Origin: Flavobacterium lacustre
Lineage (GTDB): Bacteria > Bacteroidota > Bacteroidia > Flavobacteriales > Flavobacteriaceae
Reading direction: 5' to 3'
DNA: 64,000 nt
Assembly: GCF_027474525.2 (NCBI RefSeq)
Contig: NZ_CP114882.2
Span: 2,418,001-2,482,000, forward strand
Below the pieces are notes generated by a model. It had not been told where the DNA came from. It saw nothing but the letters and a program-made list of their open reading frames with translations, and searched no databases. Of this stretch, positions 28,374 to 37,892 are shown piece after piece. The stretch's first letter is position 1, and each line of letters starts with the position of its first letter. The translations under genes were made by a program, and so were the position numbers.

Positions 28374-28583
28374 ATGGATTTTTACAAGAACTCAAAAAGA
28401 CTAAACATTTTCCGAATCATAGTACTTGTTGGTTTTTTAATTTTATTGGGTGTTAATTTGTTTAGCGTATTTGTAAATAAATCAACTAATTATTGGGGAA
28501 TAGCGGCAAATTTATTGATGGCTGTTTCAATGATTTTACAAATAAGACAATCCAAAAAAGAAAAGAATATTGATGCTATATAA
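28374..28583 (+). CDS. Small two-helix membrane protein
   Basis: 69 residues from ATG 28374, 10 bases after the previous stop codon. Two hydrophobic helices (about 12-33, IFRIIVLVGFLILLGVNLF, and about 42-55, GIAANLLMAVSMIL) separated by a short polar loop, with a charged C-terminal tail (RQSKKEKNIDAI). The frame is open further upstream to 28326 but this would overlap the preceding gene. Function unknown; co-transcription with its neighbours is likely. Confidence 0.65.
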   Translation: MDFYKNSKRLNIFRIIVLVGFLILLGVNLFSVFVNKSTNYWGIAANLLMAVSMILQIRQSKKEKNIDAI

Positions 28584-28665
28584 TTCAGTTTTAAATAAAA
28601 ATTGGAATAAATTATAGAAAGTGTTCAATTTTAAGTCTATGCTAACTTTAAATTTAAACTAAAAA

Positions 28666-29571
28666 TTGAAACTAACCATACTTGGTTGCTACGCAGCAAC
28701 GCCGCGAACTTTTACAAATCCTACTTCCCAGTTATTAGAAATAAAAAATCGACTTTTTCTGATTGATTGCGGAGAAGGGACTCAAGTACAATTGCGCAAA
28801 AACAAAATCCGGTTTTCAAAAATCAATCATGTTTTTATTTCGCATTTACATGGAGACCATTTTTTTGGACTAATTGGTCTGATATCTACTTTTACATTGC
28901 TTAACAGAGTCACTGATTTGCATATTTATGGTCCAAAAGGAATAAAAGAAATTTGTCTGTTACAATTGCGTTTGTCAAATTCCTGGACAAATTACGGATT
29001 GTTTTTTCATGAATTAGAATCAAACGAAAGTGAAGTAATTTTTGAAGATGAAAAGGTTTTTGTGAAAACCATACCGTTAAAACATCGTATTTATACCAAT
29101 GGTTTTTTGTTTCAGGAAAAGATAGGCGAGCGGAAACTCAATTTAGATGCTGTTCAAAATTATGAAATCGATTCCTGTTATTATCAAAAAATAAAAAACG
29201 GGAAAGACATTATTTTAGATGATGGAAGAGTTATTGAAAACGAAAAATTGACTTTTGATCCGCTTCCAGCAAAGAATTATGCCTTCTGTTCTGATACAGT
29301 GTATAATGAATCAATACTTCCTATTATAGCAAATGCAGATGTTTTATATCATGAATCTACATTTTTGCAATCTGAAGAGCGTTTAGCAGAAAGAACCTTG
29401 CATTCTACGGCGCAAGATGCTGCTAGAATTGCTTTTAAAGCAAATGTAAAACAGCTTATTTTAGGTCATTATTCTACTCGATATGACTCTGTAGAACTTT
29501 TTAAAGAAGAAGCTTTACAAGTGTTTCCAAATGTACTTCTGGCTGATGACGGTGTGTCGTTTGAGTTATAA
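28666..29571 (+). CDS. rnz: Ribonuclease Z
   Basis: 301-residue metallo-beta-lactamase-fold nuclease that trims tRNA 3' trailers. Zinc motif SHLHGDHFFGL, the exosite region LHIYGPKGIKE, and the distal metal ligands CSDT and GHYSTRY are present. The start is a TTG at 28666: an in-frame TAA lies at 28660-28662, and the following residues MKLTILGCYAATPR are the conserved N terminus, so no ATG start is possible without losing it. It belongs to the collinear string from pyrR; pdxH follows after 40 bases. Confidence 0.93.
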   Translation: MKLTILGCYAATPRTFTNPTSQLLEIKNRLFLIDCGEGTQVQLRKNKIRFSKINHVFISHLHGDHFFGLIGLISTFTLLNRVTDLHIYGPKGIKEICLLQLRLSNSWTNYGLFFHELESNESEVIFEDEKVFVKTIPLKHRIYTNGFLFQEKIGERKLNLDAVQNYEIDSCYYQKIKNGKDIILDDGRVIENEKLTFDPLPAKNYAFCSDTVYNESILPIIANADVLYHESTFLQSEERLAERTLHSTAQDAARIAFKANVKQLILGHYSTRYDSVELFKEEALQVFPNVLLADDGVSFEL

Positions 29572-29611
29572 TTAAAAAAATCGGTGATAACCGTTATAAA
29601 AATAGTATAAA

Positions 29612-30256
29612 ATGAAAGATTTAAGTAATTACAGGAAATCGTACGAAAAGAGCGAATTGTTAGAATCTAATATTCCGGAAGATCCTATTAACCTTTTTAA
29701 CAGATGGTTTCATGAAGTCGAAGATTTTGGGGGTAATGAGGAAGTAAATGCTATGACGGTTTCAACGATTGGTTTAGATGGGTTTCCTAAATCAAGAGTG
29801 GTTTTGTTGAAAAAATTTAATGAAGAAGGTTTTATTTTTTATACCAATTACAATTCAGAAAAAGGAAAGGCCATTGAGTTGAATCCAAAGGTTTGTCTCT
29901 CTTTCTTTTGGCCTAGTATGGAGCGTCAGGTGATTATAAAAGGAATAGCTAATAGAACTCCGGAAAATATATCTGATGGTTATTTTGATTCGAGACCCGA
30001 TGGAAGTAAACTGGGCGCAATAGTTTCTAATCAAAGTGAAGTTGTTCCTTCCAGAGCGTATTTAGAAGAAAATTTAAAACAATTAGAAGCTGATTATGAA
30101 GGTATAGTAATTCCCAGACCTAAACATTGGGGAGGTTTTTTAGTAACTCCTTTAGAAGTAGAATTTTGGCAAGGCAGACCAAATCGATTGCATGACAGAA
30201 TTCGATTTATTGCTCAAGAAGATTATTCTTGGAAGACAGATAGACTTTCTCCATAA
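29612..30256 (+). CDS. pdxH: Pyridoxamine 5'-phosphate oxidase
   Basis: 214-residue FMN enzyme oxidising pyridoxine or pyridoxamine 5'-phosphate to PLP. Conserved blocks: NAMTVSTIGLDGFPKSRVVLLK (FMN site), FYTNYNSEKGKAIELNP, ERQVIIKG, YFDSRPDGSKLGAIVSNQSE and the C-terminal EFWQGRPNRLHDRIRF. Family length about 210-215. It is the last gene of the pyrR-pdxH string; a long hairpin terminator lies 155 bases downstream. Confidence 0.96.
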   Translation: MKDLSNYRKSYEKSELLESNIPEDPINLFNRWFHEVEDFGGNEEVNAMTVSTIGLDGFPKSRVVLLKKFNEEGFIFYTNYNSEKGKAIELNPKVCLSFFWPSMERQVIIKGIANRTPENISDGYFDSRPDGSKLGAIVSNQSEVVPSRAYLEENLKQLEADYEGIVIPRPKHWGGFLVTPLEVEFWQGRPNRLHDRIRFIAQEDYSWKTDRLSP

Positions 30257-30802
30257 AGTAAGAAAAAAGAATATTTTTTAAATAAATAAATGTATTTTGT
30301 CGATATTGTTTGTTTTTTAGCGGTATTTTTAAGTTTTAAATCAAATAAAGAATTTAAAAAGCAAATATTTTACCGAATATTTTTTAATATAAAATAGGAA
30401 TAACTTTTATAAGATGATTATTACTTTAGTAATTAAAGTTATAATCATCTTTTTTTTTAATAATTTTTTTTCTCTTAAAATTGAATTGTAATCCTTCTTA
30501 AGCCCATTTAATACTATTGTTTTTATAGAACATTTTTTAATATTGATATTTTCCTTTTTTTACAGCATTATAATTTCTTTAAGTTTTATGATTTTTTAGT
30601 GCTATGTAATTTCTTTTTTTTTGACTAATTCATAATTTGCGTTTTAAATATTTTTATTTTATGTAGTATATGTACTATGAAAAATAACAAAATATGTATT
30701 TCATCGATTATCTTGTGTGTTTTAGCGATGTTTTTTGTAAATTTGAGTAATAATTCAAAGCAGTTATTCACTTAAAGTTACACAATTTAAATTACCATTG
30801 CC
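30257..30802. other. Long AT-rich intergenic region with two micro-frames
   Basis: 546 bases with no sure gene. It holds a strong terminator (30411-30458) and two tiny frames with hydrophobic sequences: 30290-30397 (35 residues) and 30677-30775 (32 residues). Both share an IVCFLAVF/LCVLAMFF-like stretch. They could be small membrane peptides or chance frames in AT-rich DNA. Confidence 0.45.
30411..30458 (+). terminator. Rho-independent terminator, 18-bp stem
   Basis: 30411-30428 pairs with 30434-30451 with one mismatch, five-base loop, nine T at 30450-30458. Probably ends the pyrR-pdxH transcript. Confidence 0.8.
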
Positions 30803-31315
30803 ATGAAATCAACAATTATCCGTTCGTTAATGCTTATAGCAATTATGTTCACAATGAATTCTTGTTCTCCTGATTCTGCTGATTCATCAGACGTAAGTTC
30901 AACTATAGCTTCTACATCTACTCTTGTAAAATATTCATATAGTGCATCTGAATTAGAAACTTTAAATTTAATCAACACTTACAGGGTTAGTATCGGATTA
31001 AACGCTTTGGAAAAAAATGATTATGTTTCTTTTAAATCTGAAGAACATGATAATTACATGATAACAAACAATATAGTTAGCCACAATGATTTTGTAGCTC
31101 GTTCTGAAGATATTATGAAAAAAGTTGGAGCAAAATCAGTTTCTGAAAACATTGCATTCAATTACAATTCTCCTCAAGGTGCAGTTGATGCTTGGTTAAA
31201 AAGCCCATCTCACAGAGAAAACATAGAAGGTAATTTTACTCACTTTGGAATTGCAATAAGAGAAAATCCTGCTACTGGTAAAAAATATTACACTAATATA
31301 TTTATTAAAATATAA
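30803..31315 (+). CDS. CAP-domain (SCP/PR1-like) lipoprotein
   Basis: 170 residues. A lipoprotein signal (hydrophobic 8-17, MNSC, Cys 21) and a Ser/Asp-rich linker (22-50) lead to a CAP domain (about 52-170): LETLNLINTYRVSIGLNALEKN, the EEHDNYM helix, SENIAFNY, a WLKSPSHRENIEGNFTHFGIA segment and the final YYTNIFIKI strand. The conserved His and Glu of the CAP cavity appear to be present. CAP proteins have varied extracellular roles. No operon partner; a weak terminator follows. Confidence 0.92.
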   Translation: MKSTIIRSLMLIAIMFTMNSCSPDSADSSDVSSTIASTSTLVKYSYSASELETLNLINTYRVSIGLNALEKNDYVSFKSEEHDNYMITNNIVSHNDFVARSEDIMKKVGAKSVSENIAFNYNSPQGAVDAWLKSPSHRENIEGNFTHFGIAIRENPATGKKYYTNIFIKI

Positions 31316-31341
31316 ATTTAAATTCTTTATTTTAAACTAAA

Positions 31342-31368
31342 AAACTACCTTTTTGGCGGTTTTTTTTT
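31342..31368 (+). terminator. Weak Rho-independent terminator
   Basis: Imperfect stem (AAAACUACC with GGCGGUUUU, one mismatch and one GU) with a T5 loop and an eight-T tail, 26 bases after the CAP gene. Confidence 0.5.
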
Positions 31369-31493
31369 ATTTGTAATCTATTTATATTATATCAATAAAT
31401 TGATGCAATGACAAAAGTAAAATGCCTTTTTAAGGACTTTTATAATGTGTCTTTCTCACTAATTAATATTCTTGTAGTAAGATTTATTTCAAA

Positions 31494-31527
31494 CAAAAAA
31501 GCTACCTTTTTTAGAGACAGCTTTTTG
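31494..31527 (-). terminator. Terminator of the OmpA/PD40 gene
   Basis: AAAAAGCT/AGCTTTTT arms (minus strand) around a 15-base loop, ending in a T run on the minus strand, 20 bases after the stop codon at 31547. It closes the T9SS adhesin cassette. Confidence 0.55.
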
Positions 31528-31546
31528 AATTTTAAGATTAAAGTAT

Positions 31547-33484
31547 TTATAAGGCAGTGATAATAAATTCACTTCTCCTGTTTAGTTGATGTTCTTCTTC
31601 GGTACATTTTACCCCGTCTGAACATTTATTTATCAACTGTGTTTCACCATAACCTTTACCGGTTAATCTACTGGAATCGATGCCGTTTTTGATTAACCAT
31701 TGTACAGTAGATTTTGCCCTTCTTTCAGATAATGCTTCATTATATTTGAATGTTTGTCGGCTATCAGTATGTGAACGAATATCTAATTTCATTGTTGGAT
31801 TTTGGTTTAATACATCTAATATTTTTTCTAAATCTAATGCAGCCTCAGTTCGAATGAATGATTTGTCTAAATCAAAATAAATCATTTTTATACCAAAACA
31901 TTTACCTAAATCATCACCAATCGCTACTTTACAAGTTGCTTTTTCAAGCGCAATAGGTAAAGTTGTTTTTCCGTTTGATACTGCTATTGTGATTTTTTGT
32001 TCTTTGGTAGTGTACTCTTGTTTTTCAGCTCTTATATTGTATGTTTTACCACATTCAACCTCAAAAGAATAGTAGCCATTTCCGTCTGTAATAATAGTAC
32101 TAATACTATTGAATTGATTATCAAACAAAGAAACTTTTGTTCCGGGAAGTATTTCAGATGTTTCTAAATCAGTTACAATTCCGGATAATTCTTGCAAGCA
32201 AATTAGTTTTCGGGTCTCTAAAAATTTATAAATATCATCAGATCCTTGTCCGCCATCTCGGTTAGAAGTAAAGAAACCTTTTCTGGATTTAGTGTCAATT
32301 AAATAAGCAAAATCATCTTTGGGAGAGTTTATGTCAGAACCCACATTTTGGACTTCTCCAAAAGTTCCGTCTGAATTTATTTTGGACATAAATACATCTA
32401 ATCCTCCAAGTCCTGGATGTCCGTCTGAGGCAAAATAAATTTCATTCTCATCAGTTATATTAGGAAAAGTTTCTTTTCCTTCGGTATTGATTGTATTGCC
32501 TAAATTTTCAGGTGTTCCAAAGCTTCCTTCTTCATTTATTTTTACTTTAAACAAATCAGATTGTCCCAAAGTTCCTGGCATATCCGATGCGAAATATAGT
32601 GTTTTTTCATCCGGACTTAGTGCAGGATGTCCTGTACTATAATTATTGCTGTTGAATGGTAATTCAGTAATATTTGTCCATTTATTTTCTGCTAAAGTGG
32701 CCTTGTATATCTTTATTAAAGTAATTTTATTTTCATTTTTTCCCTTTTTACCATCGAGATAGTTGTTTCTGGTGAAATACATTGTTTTTCCATCTTTTGT
32801 AAAAGTAGGAGTGGACTCATGAAATTTTGAATTTACAGTTGCGTCAAATTTAGTAATCGTCCCAGGAGTAATCTCTTCCCCTAAATCCGAAGTGTATAGA
32901 TTGGTGAAATATTGACCAGTCCATTTGTGTTTGCGTTGACCAAGACTTCCGGTATCTCTCGCTGATGCAAAAACTAGTTGGTTTGAGTTTATTGCGCTTC
33001 CGTAATCTGAATATTTAGAGTTAATTCCCGCATCTTCAATCTTATATCTGCCAGAATTAGCTTTTATTACTTCTAAATAATTGCTGTCTTTTTTGAAAAG
33101 TTTTGCTCTGGTTTCGTTACCAGATTTTTGACTGAATTTTTCCAGCATTTCATTCGCTTGGTTTTCTTTCCCTATTGCTTTTAGTGATTGTGCGTAGCGA
33201 TAATAATATTCAGGTTCCAAATCCGGAGTTAAGGCATACAATTCACCATACCATTTTGCTGCTTTTTCAAAATCAGAATTGAAGTAGTAGGCATTTCCAA
33301 GTTTTTGAAACATATCGGCAGATTTGTATCCTTTTTCAGCGACTCTTTCATAGGTTTTTATAGCATCTACATAAGCATAGCTGTCATATTTCTTATCGCC
33401 AGAAATGATTTTAGCTTTCTGTGAATACCCGTTGAATGAAAAAACACTTACTATTGTGATGTAAAGGAGTATATAATTTTTCAT
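31547..33484 (-). CDS. OmpA-family protein with TPR-like and PD40 repeats
   Basis: 645 residues, with a Sec signal (cleavage near GYSQ, residue 21). Regions: TPR-like helices (about 30-120, including YAYVDAIKTYERVAEKG), a WD40-like PD40 beta-propeller (about 160-410, repeats such as HPALSPDEKTLYFASDMPG), a carboxypeptidase-regulatory-like beta domain (about 430-510) and a C-terminal OmpA peptidoglycan-binding domain (about 530-645, with IRSHTDSRQTFKYNEALSERRAKS). It would link an outer-membrane machine to the cell wall, as T9SS PorE-like proteins do. It starts 11 bases after the PorP/SprF gene and is the last gene of the cassette. Confidence 0.92.
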   Translation of the reverse strand: MKNYILLYITIVSVFSFNGYSQKAKIISGDKKYDSYAYVDAIKTYERVAEKGYKSADMFQKLGNAYYFNSDFEKAAKWYGELYALTPDLEPEYYYRYAQSLKAIGKENQANEMLEKFSQKSGNETRAKLFKKDSNYLEVIKANSGRYKIEDAGINSKYSDYGSAINSNQLVFASARDTGSLGQRKHKWTGQYFTNLYTSDLGEEITPGTITKFDATVNSKFHESTPTFTKDGKTMYFTRNNYLDGKKGKNENKITLIKIYKATLAENKWTNITELPFNSNNYSTGHPALSPDEKTLYFASDMPGTLGQSDLFKVKINEEGSFGTPENLGNTINTEGKETFPNITDENEIYFASDGHPGLGGLDVFMSKINSDGTFGEVQNVGSDINSPKDDFAYLIDTKSRKGFFTSNRDGGQGSDDIYKFLETRKLICLQELSGIVTDLETSEILPGTKVSLFDNQFNSISTIITDGNGYYSFEVECGKTYNIRAEKQEYTTKEQKITIAVSNGKTTLPIALEKATCKVAIGDDLGKCFGIKMIYFDLDKSFIRTEAALDLEKILDVLNQNPTMKLDIRSHTDSRQTFKYNEALSERRAKSTVQWLIKNGIDSSRLTGKGYGETQLINKCSDGVKCTEEEHQLNRRSEFIITAL

Positions 33485-33495
33485 AATAATTATTT

Positions 33496-34404
33496 TTAGA
33501 AGAATCTTGGAGTTGTAATTTTACCGTTGTTTTTAAATATTTCATAACGCAAGAATATTTCATGTGAACCAGAATTGTAATTTTCTAAGTTTGTTGTTTC
33601 TTGGTCATACCCGTATCCTATATACATGCCATCTGAAACCTGAAATCCAACCATAGCGCTCATTGCTGCACTCCATCGATAAGCTACTCCAATAACAAAT
33701 TTTTCGTTGATCATAAAGTTTCCTGAAACATCTATTTGAAGTGGTGCGCCTTCGGTCATTTTTGATAGAAATGCAGGTTTAAATTTAATTGAATCGGTAA
33801 AATCAAAAACGTATCCAGCGATTAAGTAGTAATTGATTTTTTCTTTGAAAATAGCTACTTCATTATCATCATATCTATTTGTTTCAATAAAATTTGGAAT
33901 TGAAAGTCCCACATACGCTTTGTCAGAATGTAAATATACACCGGCACCAATATTTGGGGAAAATGTATTGTAATTTTGTAAAGACGGATCACCTGCTTGG
34001 GCGGGAGTCAATCTTGATTCATCTAAATCAAATAAATTAGCGGTTGCTTTGACTCCAAATGAAAGTTTATAAGTTTCTGAAGTGGGCACAGTATAAGAAA
34101 AATCAGCTGAAATTGTATTTTCGTGAGTAGGGCCAATTTTATCATTTATTAAAGAAATTCCTAACCCTAAGTTACTCGAATTTAAAGGAGTATTCATCGA
34201 TACAGTATTTGTAACAGGAGCTCCTTCTAATCCAACCCATTGGGTACGATGCAATGCAAACATACTTAATGCACCTCTTGAACCTGCATATGCTGGATTT
34301 ATATTAATTGTGTTGTACATATATTGAGTAAATTGAGCATCTTGTTGTGCAAAACTTACAAAGGTTGTAAACATCAAAACGATAGAAAATATTTTTGTTT
34401 TCAT
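33496..34404 (-). CDS. PorP/SprF family type IX secretion system membrane protein
   Basis: 302 residues, Sec signal ending SFAQQ (residue 20). The family start QDAQFTQYMYNTININPAYAG is perfect, followed by repeated amphipathic strands of an outer-membrane barrel (LHRTQWVGLEGAPVT, LGLGISLINDKIGPT). In Flavobacterium johnsoniae SprF is needed to secrete or attach the giant adhesin SprB encoded next to it; type B sorting domains depend on such PorP/SprF partners. The gene here directly follows a giant type B adhesin, so it is probably its dedicated partner. PorP, a core protein, is the alternative name, but the position favours the SprF role. Confidence 0.94.
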   Translation of the reverse strand: MKTKIFSIVLMFTTFVSFAQQDAQFTQYMYNTININPAYAGSRGALSMFALHRTQWVGLEGAPVTNTVSMNTPLNSSNLGLGISLINDKIGPTHENTISADFSYTVPTSETYKLSFGVKATANLFDLDESRLTPAQAGDPSLQNYNTFSPNIGAGVYLHSDKAYVGLSIPNFIETNRYDDNEVAIFKEKINYYLIAGYVFDFTDSIKFKPAFLSKMTEGAPLQIDVSGNFMINEKFVIGVAYRWSAAMSAMVGFQVSDGMYIGYGYDQETTNLENYNSGSHEIFLRYEIFKNNGKITTPRFF

Positions 34405-34529
34405 AGTAGCTGCTTATTATTTTAGTTGGCTATCAAATTTATTCTTTAAAAAAATACTTAAGTTCATCAGAAGAAATAGTAATAGAGTTTATTTTAAATT
34501 TGGGTTTTCATAATCTTACCTATTTAGAA

Positions 34530-34555
34530 CCTGAGGACTTTGTATCGCCCTCAGG
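34530..34555 (-). terminator. Inverted repeat after the giant adhesin gene
   Basis: 7-bp stem CCTGAGG/CCTCAGG (34530-34536 with 34549-34555), 12-base loop, 7 bases after the stop codon. It lacks a strong T run and may only weaken read-through into the PorP/SprF gene. Confidence 0.4.
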
Positions 34556-34562
34556 AATTAAA

Positions 34563-37500
34563 TTATTTACTTAGGTATAAATACCCGTCTTTTTTATTAG
34601 TTACAATGTTGTTATTACCATCAATAGAAGTGTAATTCAAGATGTAAAAATAGGTTCCTGTTGGAAGTCCTGATGATTGACTTATAGTTGTTCTGCCACT
34701 AGAAGTACCATCAAAATAATTGGTTTCATTATTATAATTTTTTGTTTCAAAAACTAAAACGCCCCAACGGTTGTAAATCTCAACTGTATTCTCAGGATAA
34801 CATATTACATCATCAATATTATCAATTACAAATTTCTGATTGAAAGCGTCACCGTTTGGAGAGAAAGCATTATGAACAAATATCGATTCACAAGGTAATA
34901 CTATACAATCATCATTTATGGCAATATTTAATACAATACTTCTAGGACAAGTTTCATCATTTATTTTATATTCAAATGATACCGAACCTAAAGGCAGTCC
35001 AAAAGGAGAAAGTATACTTCCTTGTAGAGCATTAGTCGTATTAGTGTCGATCCAAGTTCCGTTAGTAGGAGTACCTTGAGGTAGTAAGTTCAATAAGTCT
35101 AATGTTGATGTATCTGCGTTACAAGAAGAACTATTGATAATCGTTTGAATAGCTCGTGTACCCGTTACCTCCCAAGTACAAGAAACGGTATTGAAAGTCG
35201 CCGTTTCGTAGCAAGCCAAAGCAGGTTGTTCCGGTTTAGTACCCGTTACTTCCCAAGCACAAGAAACGGTATTGAAATTCGCTGTTTCGTAGCAAGCTAA
35301 AGCAGGTTGGTCCGGTTTAGTACCCGTTACTTCCCAAGCACAAGAAACGGTATTGAACGTGGCCGTTTCATAGCAAGCAGTTATAGGTTGTTCCGGTTTA
35401 GTACCCGTTACTTCCCAAGCACAAGAAACGGTATTGAACGACGCCGTTTCGTAGCAAGCAGTTATAGGTTGTTCTGGTTTAGTTCCTGTTACCTCCCAAG
35501 CACAAGAAACGGTATTGAACGTGGCTGTTTCGTAGCAAGCTAAAGCAGGTTGGTCCGGTTTAGTACCCGTTAGCTCCCAAGCACAAGAAACGGTATTGAA
35601 CGTCGCCGTTTCGTAGCAAGCTAAAGCAGGTTGGTCCGGTTTAGTACCCGTTACCTCCCAAGCACAAGAAACGGTATTGAAAGTCGCCGTTTCGTAGCAA
35701 GCAGTTATAGGTTGTTCCGGTTTAGTACCCGTTACTTCCCAAGCACAAGAAACGGTATTGAAAGTCGCCGTTTCGTAGCAAGCTACAGCAGGTTGTTCCG
35801 GTTTAGTACCCGTTACCTCCCAAGCACAAGAAACGGTATTGAAAGTCGCTGTTTCGTAGCAAGCCACAGCAGGTTGCTCCGGTTTAGTACCGGTTACCTC
35901 CCAAGCACAAGAAACGGTATTGAACGACGCCGTTTCGTAGCAAGCAGTTATAGGTTGTTCTGGTTTAGTACCGGTTACCTCCCAAGCACAAGAAACGGTA
36001 TTGAACGTCGCCGTTTCGTAGCAAGCAGTTATAGGTTGCTCCGGTTTGGTACCCGTTATCTCCCAAGCACAAGAAACGGTATTGAAATTCGCCGTTTCGT
36101 AGCAAGCAGTTATAGGTTGTTCTGGTTTAGTTCCTGTTACCTCCCAAGTACAAGAAACGGTATTGAACGTCGCCGTTTCGTAGCAAGCAGTTATAGGTTG
36201 CTCCGGTTTGGTACCTGTTACCTCCCAAGCACAAGAAACGGTATTGAAAGTCGCCGTTTCGTAGCAAGCAAAAGCAGGTTGCTCCGGTTTAGTACCGGTT
36301 ACCTCCCAAGCACAAGAAACGGTATTGAACGTGGCCGTTTCATAGCAAGCAGTTATAGGTTGTTCCGGTTTAGTACCCGTTACTTCCCAAGCACAAGAAA
36401 CGGTATTGAAATTCGCTGTTTCGTAGCAAGCTAAAGCAGGTTGGTCCGGTTTAGTACCCGTTACTTCCCAAGCACAAGAAACGGTATTGAAAGTTGCTAT
36501 TTCGTAGCAAGCCACAGCAGGTTGCTCCGGTTTAGTACCCGTTACTTCCCAAGCACAAGAAACGGTATTGAAATTCGCCGTTTCATAGCAAGCCAAAGTA
36601 GGTTGCTCCGGTTTAGTACCCGTTACTTCCCAAGCACAAGAAACGGTATTGAAATTCGCTGTTTCGTAGCAAGCCAAAGTAGGTTGCTCCGGTTTAGTAC
36701 CCGTTACCTCCCAAGCACAAGAAACGGTATTGAACGTCGCCGTTTCGTAGCAAGCTAAAGCAGGTTGTTCCGGTTTAGTACCCGTTACTTCCCAAGCACA
36801 AGAAACGGTATTGAACGTCGCCGTTTCGTAGCAAGCCACAGCAGGTTGTTTCGGTTTAGTACCCGTTACTTCCCAAGCACAAGAAACGGTATTGAACGAC
36901 GCCGTTTCGTAGCAAGCAGTTATAGGTTGTTCTGGTTTAGTTCCTGTTACCTCCCAAGCACAAGAAACGGTATTGAAAGTCGCCGTTTCGTAGCAAGCAA
37001 AAGCAGGTTGCTCCGGTTTAGTACCGGTTACCTCCCAAGCACAAGAAACGGTATTGAACGTGGCCGTTTCATAGCAAGCAGTTATAGGTTGGTCCGGTTT
37101 AGTACCCGTTACCTCCCAAGCACAAGAAACGGTATTGAAATTCGCTGTTTCGTAGCAAGCCAAAGTAGGTTGGTCCGGTTTAGTACCCGTTACTTCCCAA
37201 GCACAAGAAACGGTATTGAAATTCGCTGTTTCGTAGCAAGCCAAAGTAGGTTGCTCCGGTTTAGTACCCGTTACCTCCCAAGCACAAGAAACGGTATTGA
37301 ACGTCGCCGTTTCGTAGCAAGCCAAAGTAGGTTGCTCCGGTTTAGTACCCGTTACTTCCCAAGCACAAGAAACGGTATTGAAAGTCGCCGTTTCGTAGCA
37401 AGCCACAGCAGGTTGCTCCGGTTTAGTACCCGTTACTTCCCAAGCACAAGAAACGGTATTGAAATTCGCCGTTTCATAGCAAGCCAAAGTAGGTTGCTCC

Positions 37501-37892
37501 GGTTTAGTACCAGTTAGCTCCCAAGCACAAGAAACGGTATTGAAAGTCGCCGTTTCGTAGCAAGCTACAGCAGGTTGTTCTGGTTCAGTGCCGGTTACCT
37601 CCCAAGCACAAGAAACGGTATTGAAAGCCGCTGTTTCATAGCAAGCAATTATAGGTTGTTCTGGTTTAGTTCCTGTTACCTCCCAAGCACAAGAAACGGT
37701 ATTGAAAGTCGCTGTTTCATAACAAGCAGTTACAGGTTGTTCCGGTTTAGTCCCCGTTACTTCCCAAGCACAAGAAACGGTATTGAAAGTCGCCGTTTCG
37801 TAGCAAGCCAAAGTAGGTTGCTCCGGTTTAGTTCCTGTTACCTCCCAAGCACAAGAAACGGTATTGAAAGTCGCCGTTTCGAAGCAAGCCAA
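34563..37892 (-). CDS. Giant T9SS adhesin, C-terminal fragment (repeat array and type B sorting domain)
   Basis: 1109-codon frame forming the 3' part of the adhesin gene; the reading frame is actually open up to the break near 38083. It has 34 complete 27-residue repeats (two more lie upstream, before the break). After the repeats comes a short beta domain (NGTWIDTNTTNALQGS), then the type B T9SS sorting domain over the last 100 or so residues: NAFSPNGDAFNQKFVI, NTVEIYNRWGVLVFE, GLPTGTYFYILNY and KKDGYLYLSK. The domain directs export through the outer membrane and attachment to the cell surface. The first codon called is a TTG inside a repeat, not a true start. Confidence 0.88.
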   Translation of the reverse strand: MACFETATFNTVSCAWEVTGTKPEQPTLACYETATFNTVSCAWEVTGTKPEQPVTACYETATFNTVSCAWEVTGTKPEQPIIACYETAAFNTVSCAWEVTGTEPEQPAVACYETATFNTVSCAWELTGTKPEQPTLACYETANFNTVSCAWEVTGTKPEQPAVACYETATFNTVSCAWEVTGTKPEQPTLACYETATFNTVSCAWEVTGTKPEQPTLACYETANFNTVSCAWEVTGTKPDQPTLACYETANFNTVSCAWEVTGTKPDQPITACYETATFNTVSCAWEVTGTKPEQPAFACYETATFNTVSCAWEVTGTKPEQPITACYETASFNTVSCAWEVTGTKPKQPAVACYETATFNTVSCAWEVTGTKPEQPALACYETATFNTVSCAWEVTGTKPEQPTLACYETANFNTVSCAWEVTGTKPEQPTLACYETANFNTVSCAWEVTGTKPEQPAVACYEIATFNTVSCAWEVTGTKPDQPALACYETANFNTVSCAWEVTGTKPEQPITACYETATFNTVSCAWEVTGTKPEQPAFACYETATFNTVSCAWEVTGTKPEQPITACYETATFNTVSCTWEVTGTKPEQPITACYETANFNTVSCAWEITGTKPEQPITACYETATFNTVSCAWEVTGTKPEQPITACYETASFNTVSCAWEVTGTKPEQPAVACYETATFNTVSCAWEVTGTKPEQPAVACYETATFNTVSCAWEVTGTKPEQPITACYETATFNTVSCAWEVTGTKPDQPALACYETATFNTVSCAWELTGTKPDQPALACYETATFNTVSCAWEVTGTKPEQPITACYETASFNTVSCAWEVTGTKPEQPITACYETATFNTVSCAWEVTGTKPDQPALACYETANFNTVSCAWEVTGTKPEQPALACYETATFNTVSCTWEVTGTRAIQTIINSSSCNADTSTLDLLNLLPQGTPTNGTWIDTNTTNALQGSILSPFGLPLGSVSFEYKINDETCPRSIVLNIAINDDCIVLPCESIFVHNAFSPNGDAFNQKFVIDNIDDVICYPENTVEIYNRWGVLVFETKNYNNETNYFDGTSSGRTTISQSSGLPTGTYFYILNYTSIDGNNNIVTNKKDGYLYLSK

